Below are positions 36,076 to 44,787 of a stretch of DNA of 64,000 nt, one piece after another (positions within the stretch are counted from its first letter, which is position 1; the number at the start of each line of letters is the position of its first letter). The position numbers and the translations under genes were made by a program. The notes under the pieces are model-generated. The model was not told where the DNA came from, did not search any database, and worked only from the letters and a program-made list of their open reading frames with translations. The DNA is from Niveispirillum sp943370215 (GTDB lineage: Bacteria > Pseudomonadota > Alphaproteobacteria > Azospirillales > Azospirillaceae), in contig CALRQC020000031.1 in assembly GCA_943370215.1 (NCBI GenBank), positions 1 through 64,000 of the forward strand. The letters run 5' to 3'.

Positions 36076-36501
36076 ATGATCAGACGGGCGTATGACAGAA
36101 CAGGCTTCAGTGCGGGCAGACAGGCTGTGATGGCTTGGCTGCTGCTGGCGCTTGTGCTGCGCGCGCTGCTGGCTCCCGGCATGATGCCGGCCCTTGCCAC
36201 GGATGCCCCTTTCCCCCTCATCATCTGCACCCCGCATGGTTTGCAGCCCCTGAATCCGGACGATGATGGCGGCGGCCACCCCGGTCAGGACCATGCGCCC
36301 TGCTTGTTCGCGGTGGCTGGATTCCTGAATCTGGGGGCCGTTGGTGGGCCGGTGCTGACGGTTCCGCTGCCCTGGCCGGGCCTGTCCTGGTCCTTGCCTT
36401 TGACTTTTGTGCTGGGGGTTGATCATGGCTGGATCGGGCTCGCCCGCGGTCCGCCAGCAGCCTTTCTCCCCCCAATTCCTGCCACCGACCGCACAGGCTG
36501 A
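36076..36501 (+). CDS. DUF2946 family protein (second copy)
   Basis: A 141-residue protein with the same plan as the gene at 31901: an N-terminal helix LLLALVLRALLAPGMMPAL, a Cys in LIICTPHG, an acidic/His loop (DDDGGGHPGQDHAP), then CLFAVAGF and a second hydrophobic stretch. It differs in sequence enough to be a diverged paralogue rather than a recent duplicate. It lies 25 bp after the PepSY gene, so the two DUF2946 genes bracket the receptor and its PepSY partner. Confidence 0.75.
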   Translation: MIRRAYDRTGFSAGRQAVMAWLLLALVLRALLAPGMMPALATDAPFPLIICTPHGLQPLNPDDDGGGHPGQDHAPCLFAVAGFLNLGAVGGPVLTVPLPWPGLSWSLPLTFVLGVDHGWIGLARGPPAAFLPPIPATDRTG

Positions 36502-36558
36502 TCCCCCAGGGGATGGCGGCCTGACGGTTCGCCATTTACCTGAAACTTGGGGTTTCCC

Positions 36559-37095
36559 ATGAGCAAGGTCGCGTTGCTGTCGCTTCCCACCGCTGAGTTG
36601 GGGGAGGGACAGCCGCTGTTTGATGCCGTCATCACGCCACCGGCTTCCCTGAACGATCGAGGCTTCATCCTTTTCATCGCCATCACCTTGGCGTTGCTTT
36701 GCCTGATCGATCTGGTTCTGTTCACCGCGGGCCTGTGGGTGGCAGTGCTGTTTCTGACCGGGAATTTTGTTTTCCTGGTCGCCGCTTTCCTCGCCGTGCG
36801 GCGCGGGCGGGCCCGATCAGAACGGGTGTTGGTGGCCGATGGGGTGCTGCGGCTGGAACGCCGTTGGCAGGGACAGCCGGGCAGTAGCGACACACTGCCC
36901 CTGTTCGGCCTGCGGCTGGTGCGGGTGCGCGATGCCGACGGCCTGTGTCGCCGGCTGGAGCTGCAAAACCGCCGTGACCGGCTGGTTTTCGCCACCGACC
37001 TGACACCGCATGAACGCGAAGCCTTTGCCGAGGCCTTGGGCCGTAGCCTTCACCGGGCGGGCCATCGCATCGCCATGCCAATTGTCGCCTATTGA
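36559..37095 (+). CDS. DUF2244 domain-containing membrane protein
   Basis: A 178-residue protein with two adjacent helices (GFILFIAITLALLCLIDLVL and a second around FVFLVAAFL), then a cytoplasmic beta-rich part (LRLERRWQGQPGS, RRLELQNRRDRLVFATDL). This is the DUF2244 pattern; the function is unknown, and in alphaproteobacteria such genes often lie near respiratory or DNA-repair genes. ATG 36559 follows GGGG at a good distance. It sits between the two metal-related groups, and I cannot say whether it belongs to either. Confidence 0.78.
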   Translation: MSKVALLSLPTAELGEGQPLFDAVITPPASLNDRGFILFIAITLALLCLIDLVLFTAGLWVAVLFLTGNFVFLVAAFLAVRRGRARSERVLVADGVLRLERRWQGQPGSSDTLPLFGLRLVRVRDADGLCRRLELQNRRDRLVFATDLTPHEREAFAEALGRSLHRAGHRIAMPIVAY

Positions 37096-37152
37096 CCCGA
37101 TCACCCCGGACCGGTCGTCCAGTTGGGGTGTAAAATATTGAAAGAAAAAGAA

Positions 37153-39186
37153 ATGCATAATTCCGCAACAGCCTTTCACCGGCTTCGTGCCCTGCTGTTT
37201 GCCGGCAGCTTGCCGGTTCTGGCAACGATGCCTGTTCTGGCCCAACCGGTGGAAGGGGAACAAGGTGGCCTGGAAGCCATCATCGTCACCGCCACCCGCA
37301 CGCCTGTGCCTATTCTGGATGTGGCGGCATCGGCCAGTATTGTCACCCGCAGTCAATTCCAGGATGCGCAGGCCCAGGATTTGGCCGGTGTGCTGCGCCG
37401 CGTGCCGGGTATGAATTTCGGTGGCGGCCCCCGTCCTGCCGGTCAGATACCTGCCATCCGGGGCCAAAGCGGTGCCCGTATCGTATTGAGCGTGGATGGT
37501 GCTCGCCGCAACTATGCAGGGGGCGTCTATAGCCCCCTGGCGCTGGATCCGGATTTCATCAGCCGTGTGGAACTGGTACGTGGTGCCGCATCGGCCTCCT
37601 ATGGCAATGGCGGCATGGGCGGCGTACTGGCCTTTCAAACCATCGATCCGGAAGATTTTCTGGCCACCGGCGCCAGCCGGGGCGGGCAGATGAAGCTGGC
37701 CTATCATCAGGGCGATGAGGGGTTTGCCGGCAATCTGACCGGTGCGGCCCGGATACAAGGCGTCGGCATCCTTGCCAGCGGGACTTATCGCCATCAAAAC
37801 GATATCGAAACGGGTGATGGTGGCACCTTGTTGAACGATAACCGGTTGAATGCCGGCCTGTTGAAGGGCACCTATGATTTCGGCCAGAACAGCCGGCTGG
37901 AACTATCCTACAAGCGGCAGAATGACCATCTGCTGGGACCGAACAACCCTTCAGGCAATAATAATTTCCAACTGCGTCAGTTGTTGAAACGTGACCAGGA
38001 AGAGGCGGTCGCCAACCTGACGCTGCGGCGGGATGGTTGGCTGGATGCCATCGCCACCGCCTATTACAATGATCTGCGGATCGACACGCAAAGCCGTGCC
38101 GTCACCCCGGTATCGCCGACCGCGATCCGGGTGGAGACTACGGGTGGTAGTCTGCAGAACAGCAACCAGTTCGATACAGGTTCTTTCATTGCCCATCGTC
38201 TGACCTATGGGGTGGATGGTTACCAGGACCAGTACCGTGACCGGACGGGTGCCGCGGCTAACCCGGTGAATCCGGATGGCAAATCCAGCACCGTTGCTGC
38301 CTTCGTGCAGGATGAAATCCGTATCGCTCAGAATTGGATCCTGACCGGCGCCTTGCGTTACGACAATTACACGCTGTCGCCTAAAGGGCAGGCGAAAACG
38401 GAAGAAGACCGGTTCACCCCCAAAGTCAGCCTGCAATGGCATGTTGTGGAGGCATTCAGCGTCTATGGTGCCTATGGCAAGGGGTTCCGCCTGCCGGGGT
38501 TTGGGGAGGCGTTCAGCAATCTGTCCACCCGGCAAGCCCTGTTCAATTTCCGACCCAATCCTGATTTGCGGCCGGAATCCAGCAATGATTACGAACTGGG
38601 TGCCAGCCTGCGCCTGACCGATCTGGCACTGGATGGCGACGTGCTGCGGGTGAAGGCCAGTTGGTTCAGCGAGGATGTGAAAGACCTGATCGACCGCAAG
38701 GTGGTGGGCACCTATCTGCGCCAGACGCCGTTCGCGGGTACCGGCAGTATCTTCCAGAGCCAGAACGTTTCCAACGCGGAACGAAAAGGGGCGGAGGTTG
38801 AGCTTTCCTATGGTTTCGGGCCTGTTGATCTGGGGCTTGCCCTGTCGCGGTTGCGCGTTACCGATAAAGCTACCGGGGCTGGCCTGTTTGCCCCGCCGGA
38901 CAAGGCGGTACTGACCCTGGCACATGATTTCGGTGGAGGTTGGCGCCTGAACAGCATCACCCAATTTGTCGACAAGCAGCAGCGCGATGCCACCCTGCTG
39001 CGCCGGCGCGATGGTTATGTGCTGCAGGATATCGGGGTGAGCTGGGATCAGGGCTGGCTGCGGCTTGATCTGGGTGTCAGCAATCTGTTCGACAAGGCTT
39101 ATGTGACCTATCAGCAATCCCAAGCGGACACCGTCACCTATGAGGAGGGCCGCAGCATCAATGCCACCGCGACCCTGCGGTTCTGA
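37153..39186 (+). CDS. TonB-dependent receptor coupled to MbnP/MbnH
   Basis: A 677-residue receptor of the haemoglobin/transferrin/lactoferrin-type branch. It has a signal peptide ending PVLAQ, LEAIIVTATRTPVPILDVAA as the TonB box and plug start, SVDGARRNYAGGVYSPLALD, VELVRGAASASYGNGGMGG, the barrel motifs FRLPGFGEAF and NPDLRPESSNDYELG, and a final TATLRF. Its stop (TGA ending 39186) touches the next gene, which encodes the copper protein MbnP, and MbnH follows by ATGA overlap. This coupling suggests that the receptor imports copper or a copper chelate, although the family name points to haem. ATG 37153 is chosen; its ribosome site is weak. Confidence 0.9.
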   Translation: MHNSATAFHRLRALLFAGSLPVLATMPVLAQPVEGEQGGLEAIIVTATRTPVPILDVAASASIVTRSQFQDAQAQDLAGVLRRVPGMNFGGGPRPAGQIPAIRGQSGARIVLSVDGARRNYAGGVYSPLALDPDFISRVELVRGAASASYGNGGMGGVLAFQTIDPEDFLATGASRGGQMKLAYHQGDEGFAGNLTGAARIQGVGILASGTYRHQNDIETGDGGTLLNDNRLNAGLLKGTYDFGQNSRLELSYKRQNDHLLGPNNPSGNNNFQLRQLLKRDQEEAVANLTLRRDGWLDAIATAYYNDLRIDTQSRAVTPVSPTAIRVETTGGSLQNSNQFDTGSFIAHRLTYGVDGYQDQYRDRTGAAANPVNPDGKSSTVAAFVQDEIRIAQNWILTGALRYDNYTLSPKGQAKTEEDRFTPKVSLQWHVVEAFSVYGAYGKGFRLPGFGEAFSNLSTRQALFNFRPNPDLRPESSNDYELGASLRLTDLALDGDVLRVKASWFSEDVKDLIDRKVVGTYLRQTPFAGTGSIFQSQNVSNAERKGAEVELSYGFGPVDLGLALSRLRVTDKATGAGLFAPPDKAVLTLAHDFGGGWRLNSITQFVDKQQRDATLLRRRDGYVLQDIGVSWDQGWLRLDLGVSNLFDKAYVTYQQSQADTVTYEEGRSINATATLRF

Positions 39187-39197
39187 TGGGGGCATCG

Positions 39198-40088
39198 ATG
39201 GCGATAAGCATCAACCGGGGGCGGCTGTCCGCCCCCCTTATTCTGCTGGCCCTTGCCGGTTGCGCCACCCCGCAGCCGCCGGCGGAGGAGCGATCGATTA
39301 CCCTGCATTTTGCCCTGGACGCCGCTTGTGGGCAGGATATCAGGGGCCTTGCCCCCGTACCGGTGCGGTTGCGCGATGCGCGGCTGTACCTCTCCGATCT
39401 GGCTTTGATCGACCGGGCAGGCAGGCTTGTGCCTTTGCGGTTGATGGAAAACCAATGGCAGCACGATGGTATAGCCCTGCTGGATTTCGAGGATGCGAGC
39501 GGTGGCTGTGCCGGTACGCCAGACATGAATGACCGGGTCACCGGACAGGTGCCGGCGGGTGATTACCGCGGGGTGACTTTCACCGTCGGTGTCCCATCGC
39601 CTGTCAATCATTCCAGTACCGAAACAGCGTCGCCACCACTGGACCTTGCCGCCATGGGATGGAGTTGGCAGGCGGGGCGCAAGTTCATCAAGATCGAATT
39701 GCTGCCGGCAGATGGTGTGACACGGCCCAATGGCGCCAAAGCGGCGGCTTGGAACTTGCATCTGGGATCCACCAACTGCACCGGGGAGCCAATCAAGGGG
39801 GAGGCGGTCAATTGCGCCAACCCCAACCGTATCAAGGTAAAGCTGGATCATTTCGATAGCGGACGTGATGTGGTCCGGCTGGATCTGCGTGCCTTGTTTG
39901 CCGGCAGCGACGTGACGCGGGATACTGGTGGCGCGCTTGGCTGCATGAGCGGGCCGGCCGATCTGGAATGCCCGCCCTTGTTCAAGGCCATGGGCCTGCG
40001 CCTTCACCCTTCCGGGGAAGGGAGAGGGGATGGCGGACAGATGCTACCGGCCGGACAGCGCTTCATCCGGGGGGAGCGTCGGTCATGA
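39198..40088 (+). CDS. MbnP-like copper-binding lipoprotein (metallo-mystery pair, four-Cys type)
   Basis: A 296-residue lipoprotein with the lipobox LALAGC (Cys22). MbnP-family features are SITLHFALDAACG, VRLRDARLYLSDLALID, DRVTGQVPAGDYRGVTFTVG and GWSWQAGRKFIKIE. In studied MbnP proteins one Trp of a WxW motif is converted to kynurenine and helps bind copper; here that is W155-S-W157. Cys44, Cys104, Cys194, Cys206, Cys249 and Cys258 can form the family's disulfides. ATG 39198 follows GGGGG; an in-frame ATG at 39186 overlaps the receptor stop. mbnH begins within its stop codon. The C-terminal tail after residue 270 is probably unstructured. Confidence 0.88.
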   Translation: MAISINRGRLSAPLILLALAGCATPQPPAEERSITLHFALDAACGQDIRGLAPVPVRLRDARLYLSDLALIDRAGRLVPLRLMENQWQHDGIALLDFEDASGGCAGTPDMNDRVTGQVPAGDYRGVTFTVGVPSPVNHSSTETASPPLDLAAMGWSWQAGRKFIKIELLPADGVTRPNGAKAAAWNLHLGSTNCTGEPIKGEAVNCANPNRIKVKLDHFDSGRDVVRLDLRALFAGSDVTRDTGGALGCMSGPADLECPPLFKAMGLRLHPSGEGRGDGGQMLPAGQRFIRGERRS

Positions 40089-41221
40089 GGAAATTCGGTT
40101 TGCTGTTCGCCTGGTTGCTGCTGGTGATCGGCCCGGCGGCCGGGGCGGCAGAACCCGCCTGGGTTTGGAACTTGCCAGCGGATGTGCCGCCGCCACTGGT
40201 TCCCGCCGACAACCCGATGAGCGAGGCGAAGTTTCAGCTTGGCCGGCGGCTTTTCTATGATGTCCGTCTGTCTGGGGGCGGCAACATTGCCTGTGCCAGT
40301 TGTCATATCCAGGAACGGGCCTTTACCGATGGCAGGGCCTTGGGTGTGGGCACCAGCGGGGAGCCGACGGCACGCAACCCCCAAGGATTGGCCAATGTTG
40401 CCTGGTCGCCGACCCTGACCTGGGCGAACCCCGCCCTGGTGACGCTGGAACGGCAGATGGAAGTGCCACTGTTCGGCGAACATCCGGTGGAAATGGGGGT
40501 GAATGATGCCAACCGCGCCGCCATCACCACACGCATCGCTGCCGATCCTGTCTATCAGACCGGCTTTGCACAGGCATTTCCAGACGAGGCGATTGGTTTT
40601 CCCACCATTATCAAGGCGATCGCCAGCTTCCAGCGGGCCATCCTGTCCTTCAATTCCCGCTATGATCGCTATCTGCGGGGGGAGGTGACGTTAAGTGCGG
40701 CGGAGGAGCGTGGCCGTGTCCTGTTTTTCGGGGAGAAGGCTGAATGTTTCCACTGCCATGGCAGTTTCAATTTCAATGACCAGATCCGCCACGTGAATAG
40801 TCGCACGGTAGACCAGCCGTTCCATAATACCGGCCAGTTCAATATTGATGGCCGGGGGGCCTATCCGACGGGGAATGCCGGCCTGTTTGAACATACGGGC
40901 AAACAGGCCGATATGGGTGCCTTTCGTGCCCCCAGCCTGCGCAATGTGGACGTCACCGGTCCTTATATGCATGACGGGGCGGTCCCCACGCTGGACGCGG
41001 TGTTGGACAATTATGCCGCCGGGGGACGGGTCACCCCTGACGGCCCCTATGCTGGTGATGGTCGGCTCAATCCCCATAAAAGTGACCTGATTGCCGCCAT
41101 CGACCTGTCCCCACAAGAACGCGCCGACATCATCGCCTTTCTGAAATGCCTGACCGATCTGGAATTGCTGCGTGACCCGCGCTTTGCCAACCCGTTTCCA
41201 GCCACCGCTTCGGCCCCTTGA
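40085..41221 (+). CDS. MbnH-like di-haem peroxidase family enzyme
   Basis: A 378-residue periplasmic protein of the cytochrome c peroxidase/MauG superfamily. A signal peptide ends near residue 21. Two haem c sites are CASCH (70-74) and CFHCH (221-225). FQLGRRLFYDVRLSGGGNI and FRAPSLRNVDVTGPYMHDG are family signatures. MbnH enzymes form a high-valent bis-Fe(IV) state that oxidises a Trp of their partner MbnP to kynurenine. The ATG overlaps the mbnP stop (ATGA), as expected for an enzyme and its dedicated substrate. A terminator follows. Confidence 0.9.
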   Translation: MRKFGLLFAWLLLVIGPAAGAAEPAWVWNLPADVPPPLVPADNPMSEAKFQLGRRLFYDVRLSGGGNIACASCHIQERAFTDGRALGVGTSGEPTARNPQGLANVAWSPTLTWANPALVTLERQMEVPLFGEHPVEMGVNDANRAAITTRIAADPVYQTGFAQAFPDEAIGFPTIIKAIASFQRAILSFNSRYDRYLRGEVTLSAAEERGRVLFFGEKAECFHCHGSFNFNDQIRHVNSRTVDQPFHNTGQFNIDGRGAYPTGNAGLFEHTGKQADMGAFRAPSLRNVDVTGPYMHDGAVPTLDAVLDNYAAGGRVTPDGPYAGDGRLNPHKSDLIAAIDLSPQERADIIAFLKCLTDLELLRDPRFANPFPATASAP

Positions 41222-41251
41222 ACCGGTGGCGCGGTCACCCAGATCATCCTT

Positions 41252-41281
41252 ATCCGGGGGTGGGGGTGCCCCCGGATGTTT
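41252..41281 (+). terminator. Terminator after mbnH
   Basis: ATCCGGGGG (41252-41260) pairs with CCCCCGGAT (41269-41277) around an 8-nt loop, followed by GTTTTG. It separates mbnH from the convergent phosphonate cluster. Confidence 0.75.
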
Positions 41282-41286
41282 TGCCA

Positions 41287-42690
41287 TCAGCCGTCTGCAA
41301 GCCCGGCAAGGCACATGCCGATAATGTCGATGGCCTGATCCAGTTCCTCCCTTGTGACGGTCAAGGGGGGGGAGAGCGTCAGCACACTGCCCATGGTAAG
41401 CTTGAAGGAAAGTCCGGCGCTCAGGCAGCGATAGAGCATGGCCTCGGCTTGATCCAGCGCCGGTTGGCCGTCCCTACCGGTCAATTCGATGCCGATCAGC
41501 AGGCCGCGACCGCGAATGTCACCGATCAGCGGATACCGGTCCTTCAGGCAATGCAGCCGTGCCATGGCATAGGCACCCAGTTCCGCCGCCCGTTCCACCA
41601 GCCCTTCCTCCTGAATGATATCCAGTGTTGTCAGGCCGGCGCAGGTCAGCAGCGGGTTCTTTTCATGGGTGTAATGGCCGATGGCGACGGCATCGGCCAG
41701 ATCCAGGTCGGGCCGGACCAGCAAGGCGGCCAACGGCAGCATTCCGCCCCCCAGCGCCTTGCCCAGCACCAGCATGTCGGGCAGCATCTCTTCATGGGCA
41801 TGGGCGAAGAATTGGCCGGTTTTGCCCAAGCCGGTGGTAATTTCATCGAAGATCAGCAGGCTGCCTTGCCGATCACAGGATTGGCGCAGGCGCTGCCAAT
41901 AGCCGGCCGGGGCAATGGTGGGGACTGCGCGCATCGGCTCGGCTACCAGGGCCGCGACGTCGCCCTGCTTGTCCATGGTGTAATCGGCAATGCTGGCGCA
42001 GGCCATGCCACAGCGTGACAGGTCCGGCGCCCCACTGCCGCCAAAGCCATAGGGGCAGCGGTAGCAGGCAAAGGGCGCCACATGTTCAGTGCCGGTCAGA
42101 AGGGGACCATGGCCCCGGAACAATTGTTCGCCCCCCAGGCTGGAAGCGCCCAACCCCGCGCCATGGAACGCATCCCAGAAGGAGACGGTTTTGAAACGGC
42201 CGGTGGCAATCCGGGCCAGTTTCAACGCCATTTCCACCGCTTCAGACCCGCCGGGGGCGAACAGAACCTTGGCCCCGCCGGGCCAGGGGGCCAGGGCGGA
42301 CAAGCGTTCGGCCAGGGCCATGGCCGGTTCGCAGGTGAAGCGGCGCGGGGCGAAGGGCAATTCGTCCATCTGCCGCACCAGTGCGGCTTTCAGCCTTGGA
42401 TGGCCATAGCCGATATGATGGACGCTGTTGCCATGGAAATCCATGATCCGGCGCCCGTCCATATCCTCAATCCAGATCCCTTCTGCCCGGCGCACGGCGC
42501 TGAGGCAGGGGGTTGAGAGCGATTGGCGCAGGAAAAGGGATTCATCGCGGTCGACGGCCCGGCGGGCAGCCGGGCCCAGATCCCGGTTCCAGGCGGCCCG
42601 CCGGCCACCCTTGTTGATGTCACCTTCGGTGATGGCGTCCGGGACCACAAGGGCCGGGCTGCGCAAACTCTGCACTCTGCACCTGTGCAT
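41287..42690 (-). CDS. Class III PLP enzyme, candidate (R)-1-hydroxy-2-aminoethylphosphonate ammonia-lyase (PbfA)
   Basis: A 467-residue class III aminotransferase-fold protein. The PLP sites are APGGSEAVEMALKLAR, the Asp in LLIFDEITTGLGKTGQFF, and the Lys in VLGKALGGGMLPLAAL. HYTHEKNPLLTCAGLTTL is typical of the PbfA-like group. PbfA eliminates ammonia from (R)-1-hydroxy-2-aminoethylphosphonate, giving phosphonoacetaldehyde, the substrate of PhnX encoded next to it. An aminoethylphosphonate transaminase is an alternative. ATG 42690 lacks a clear ribosome site, so the start may be further in. The operator at 42715-42726 lies 24 nt upstream and suggests its own regulated promoter. Confidence 0.8.
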   Translation of the reverse strand: MHRCRVQSLRSPALVVPDAITEGDINKGGRRAAWNRDLGPAARRAVDRDESLFLRQSLSTPCLSAVRRAEGIWIEDMDGRRIMDFHGNSVHHIGYGHPRLKAALVRQMDELPFAPRRFTCEPAMALAERLSALAPWPGGAKVLFAPGGSEAVEMALKLARIATGRFKTVSFWDAFHGAGLGASSLGGEQLFRGHGPLLTGTEHVAPFACYRCPYGFGGSGAPDLSRCGMACASIADYTMDKQGDVAALVAEPMRAVPTIAPAGYWQRLRQSCDRQGSLLIFDEITTGLGKTGQFFAHAHEEMLPDMLVLGKALGGGMLPLAALLVRPDLDLADAVAIGHYTHEKNPLLTCAGLTTLDIIQEEGLVERAAELGAYAMARLHCLKDRYPLIGDIRGRGLLIGIELTGRDGQPALDQAEAMLYRCLSAGLSFKLTMGSVLTLSPPLTVTREELDQAIDIIGMCLAGLADG

Positions 42691-42708
42691 TCGGGAGGGG
42701 GGGAAGAG

Positions 42709-42730
42709 ATTTATTGGTATATACCAGATT
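42709..42730 (-). promoter_or_regulatory. GntR/HutC-type operator before the PLP enzyme (site 1)
   Basis: The core TGGTATATACCA (42715-42726) is a perfect palindrome. On the minus strand the wider site reads AAATCTGGTATATACCAATA. It has the TGG-N6-CCA form of HutC/PhnF-subfamily operators and the same AATCTGG left arm as sites at 49875 and 55254. The TATATA in its centre can serve as the -10 element, so binding would block transcription. Confidence 0.6.
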
Positions 42731-42761
42731 TCGGCGCGGTTCGAAACGCGATAAGTGGGAT

Positions 42762-43580
42762 TCAGGGGTGGTTGCCGGCCGCCATGCGGGTGGCGATCAT
42801 GTCCAGCGCGGGCGGCAGGTCGGCGATACTGTCGATGACATAATGGGCCCCGGCTGCCCGCAATGTTGCCGCAGCAACCTGATTGCGGGCTTCCCGCTCG
42901 TCGGCGGGCAGGGCGGCCAGGGCGTCGGCATCCAGTCCCATCAGATTGCCGCTGCTGCTGACCCCGACGGTCCAGCAGCCGGCCGCCAGCCCCTCGGCAA
43001 TGCCGGGCTCGGTATCATCCACCTTCACCACGCTGGCGGCGGGCCAGACCTGCAGGGCAATGAAACATTGGAACATCATCAACGGGCTGGGGCGGCCCTG
43101 CACCATGTCGCCGGCTGTCACCACACAATCCGGTTGATAACCCTGAGCGGCGGCCAGAGGGATCAACGCGTCCATGGTCACCCGGTCATACCCGGTGGTG
43201 GAACCAATTTTCAGCCCCCGTCGGCGCAATTCCTCTATGGTGGTCAACGCGCCTGGGATCAGTGCCGCCCGTTCGGCGACCGCCTCCAGCGTCAGGGGTT
43301 TGAACAGTTCGTGCAACCGGTCGACATCGGCGTCGGTGAAATCCGTACCGACGATCCGGCGCCATTCCGCCGCCACCCGTGGCAAGCGGCCGACAGCCTG
43401 GATATGCTGCCATTTCGGTAGACCCATCGGGCCCCGTGCCTCCGCCTCGCTGATGTCGATCCCGAATTGGGCGAAGGCGCGGCAGAAGACGCCCAGTGGT
43501 GCCAGGCTGCCATGGTCCAGCACGGTACCAGCCCAATCCAGCACCACGGCCCGCAGCGGGCCGTTGGTCGGGTTCATCAT
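42762..43580 (-). CDS. phnX: Phosphonoacetaldehyde hydrolase
   Basis: A 272-residue HAD-superfamily enzyme that splits the C-P bond of phosphonoacetaldehyde to acetaldehyde and phosphate. The nucleophile Asp is in VVLDWAGTVLDHG. The Schiff-base Lys is in GPMGLPKWQHI. GSTTGYDRVTMDAL and KVDDTEPGIAEGL are the other HAD motifs. AGGAG precedes ATG 43580. It follows the FAD oxidoreductase gene by 49 bp on the same strand and is the releasing step of this cluster. Confidence 0.96.
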   Translation of the reverse strand: MMNPTNGPLRAVVLDWAGTVLDHGSLAPLGVFCRAFAQFGIDISEAEARGPMGLPKWQHIQAVGRLPRVAAEWRRIVGTDFTDADVDRLHELFKPLTLEAVAERAALIPGALTTIEELRRRGLKIGSTTGYDRVTMDALIPLAAAQGYQPDCVVTAGDMVQGRPSPLMMFQCFIALQVWPAASVVKVDDTEPGIAEGLAAGCWTVGVSSSGNLMGLDADALAALPADEREARNQVAAATLRAAGAHYVIDSIADLPPALDMIATRMAAGNHP

Positions 43581-43629
43581 TGCTTTATCTCCTGTAAGGG
43601 ACAGCCCTGATCAGGGCCGACCGGGAAAC

Positions 43630-44784
43630 TCAGGTTGGGGGGAAGCCGGCCAGCGGGTCTGTCTCACCCAACAGGGTGGCCAGACCTTCTTCTCCCAGGG
43701 CGAAGGCCGTGCTCATGCCGGTGCCGCTGCTGACCAGCGACAGCAACACACCATCGGCCGGCCGTTCCATGATGGCCGTTTGTTCCAGGCTGGACGGATA
43801 TAGCCCGGTCCAGCGCTCCAGCACCGGCAGGTCGGTGGGCAAGTCCAGCAGGGAGCGGGCTTCCCGCAGGATGATCTCTTCCACCCGTGCCGGGGCGAAC
43901 GGGTCGGGCGTGTCGGCATAATGGTGGCTGTCGCCGACGGTCAGGCTGCCATCTGCGGATTGGACGATGATCAGATGGATGCCCTCCGCCAACGCATCAC
44001 CGGCCTCCCGTTCCAGACGTTGGCACAATGCCGGGGCGGCCGGCAGTGCGGCATACCCATCATAGCGGACCAGGCTGAGATCGCCCATCACCGCTGCTGG
44101 CAGGCGCCAGCCGGGCGCGGCCAGTCGTAGCATTTGCAGCTTGCAAAGGCGCAGCCGGTGGGCGGCGATGCTGTCACCGAACAGGCTGACCAGATCGGCC
44201 CCAGGGCAGACGACCACCAGACCGGCCCGCAGGCGGCCGATCGTGGTTTCCACCTGCCCCGGTGTCACCCCCAGCACCGCAACATTGCGCAAGAACCGCA
44301 CCCCATGGGCCTGTTCCAGCCAAGCAGCCAGGGCGGGAATTGCCGTGCGTGGCTCCACCCGCCTTTCATGGGGGCTGAACAGGCCGCCAATGGCCCCTTC
44401 GGCAGCCATCGACAGATGTTGATAAAGATCGGCGCGGTCCAGTAGCCGGCATTCCTCTCCCATCGGGTCGGCGGCGAATTCGGCCAGCACCGCCATTGCT
44501 TCCGGCCGACGTGCGGTGACGATCAGATCACGATGGACCAGGGGGATACCGGCGGCCGTGGCCACCTGTTCCCAGATGTCGCGGCTGCGACGTGCCCGGG
44601 CCCAGGTCCGCCCCGCCCGTTGGCCGGTGACGGTAACAAAGCCGAAATTGCGTACCGAAGCGCCATTGGCGCGGGCATCACGGTCGATGACGGCCACCGA
44701 CAGGCCGCGGCGCACCCCGGCCAGCGCATGGGCCAGCCCGACAATGCCGCCGCCCACCACCACCAGATCGAAACCATCCGTCAT
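43630..44784 (-). CDS. FAD-dependent oxidoreductase of aminophosphonate clusters
   Basis: A 384-residue flavoprotein of the DAO superfamily. The FAD motif is LVVVGGGIVGLAHALAG at the N-terminus, with ASVRNFGFVTVTGQ after it and the C-terminal ATP-grasp-like flavin contact SSGTGMSTAFALGEEGLA. This subgroup is regularly linked to aminoethylphosphonate genes; members have been reported to oxidise 2-aminoethylphosphonate or its N-methyl form to phosphonoacetaldehyde. That would feed PhnX directly and could replace the missing PhnW transaminase. It lies 3 bp after the permease gene, firmly in the operon. Confidence 0.85.
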   Translation of the reverse strand: MTDGFDLVVVGGGIVGLAHALAGVRRGLSVAVIDRDARANGASVRNFGFVTVTGQRAGRTWARARRSRDIWEQVATAAGIPLVHRDLIVTARRPEAMAVLAEFAADPMGEECRLLDRADLYQHLSMAAEGAIGGLFSPHERRVEPRTAIPALAAWLEQAHGVRFLRNVAVLGVTPGQVETTIGRLRAGLVVVCPGADLVSLFGDSIAAHRLRLCKLQMLRLAAPGWRLPAAVMGDLSLVRYDGYAALPAAPALCQRLEREAGDALAEGIHLIIVQSADGSLTVGDSHHYADTPDPFAPARVEEIILREARSLLDLPTDLPVLERWTGLYPSSLEQTAIMERPADGVLLSLVSSGTGMSTAFALGEEGLATLLGETDPLAGFPPT

Positions 44785-44787
44785 TCA

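Noticed and set aside
37153..39186. Calling the receptor a haem receptor from its family motifs
   Set aside because: The motifs fit that branch, but the tight coupling to MbnP/MbnH points to copper, so I leave the ligand open.
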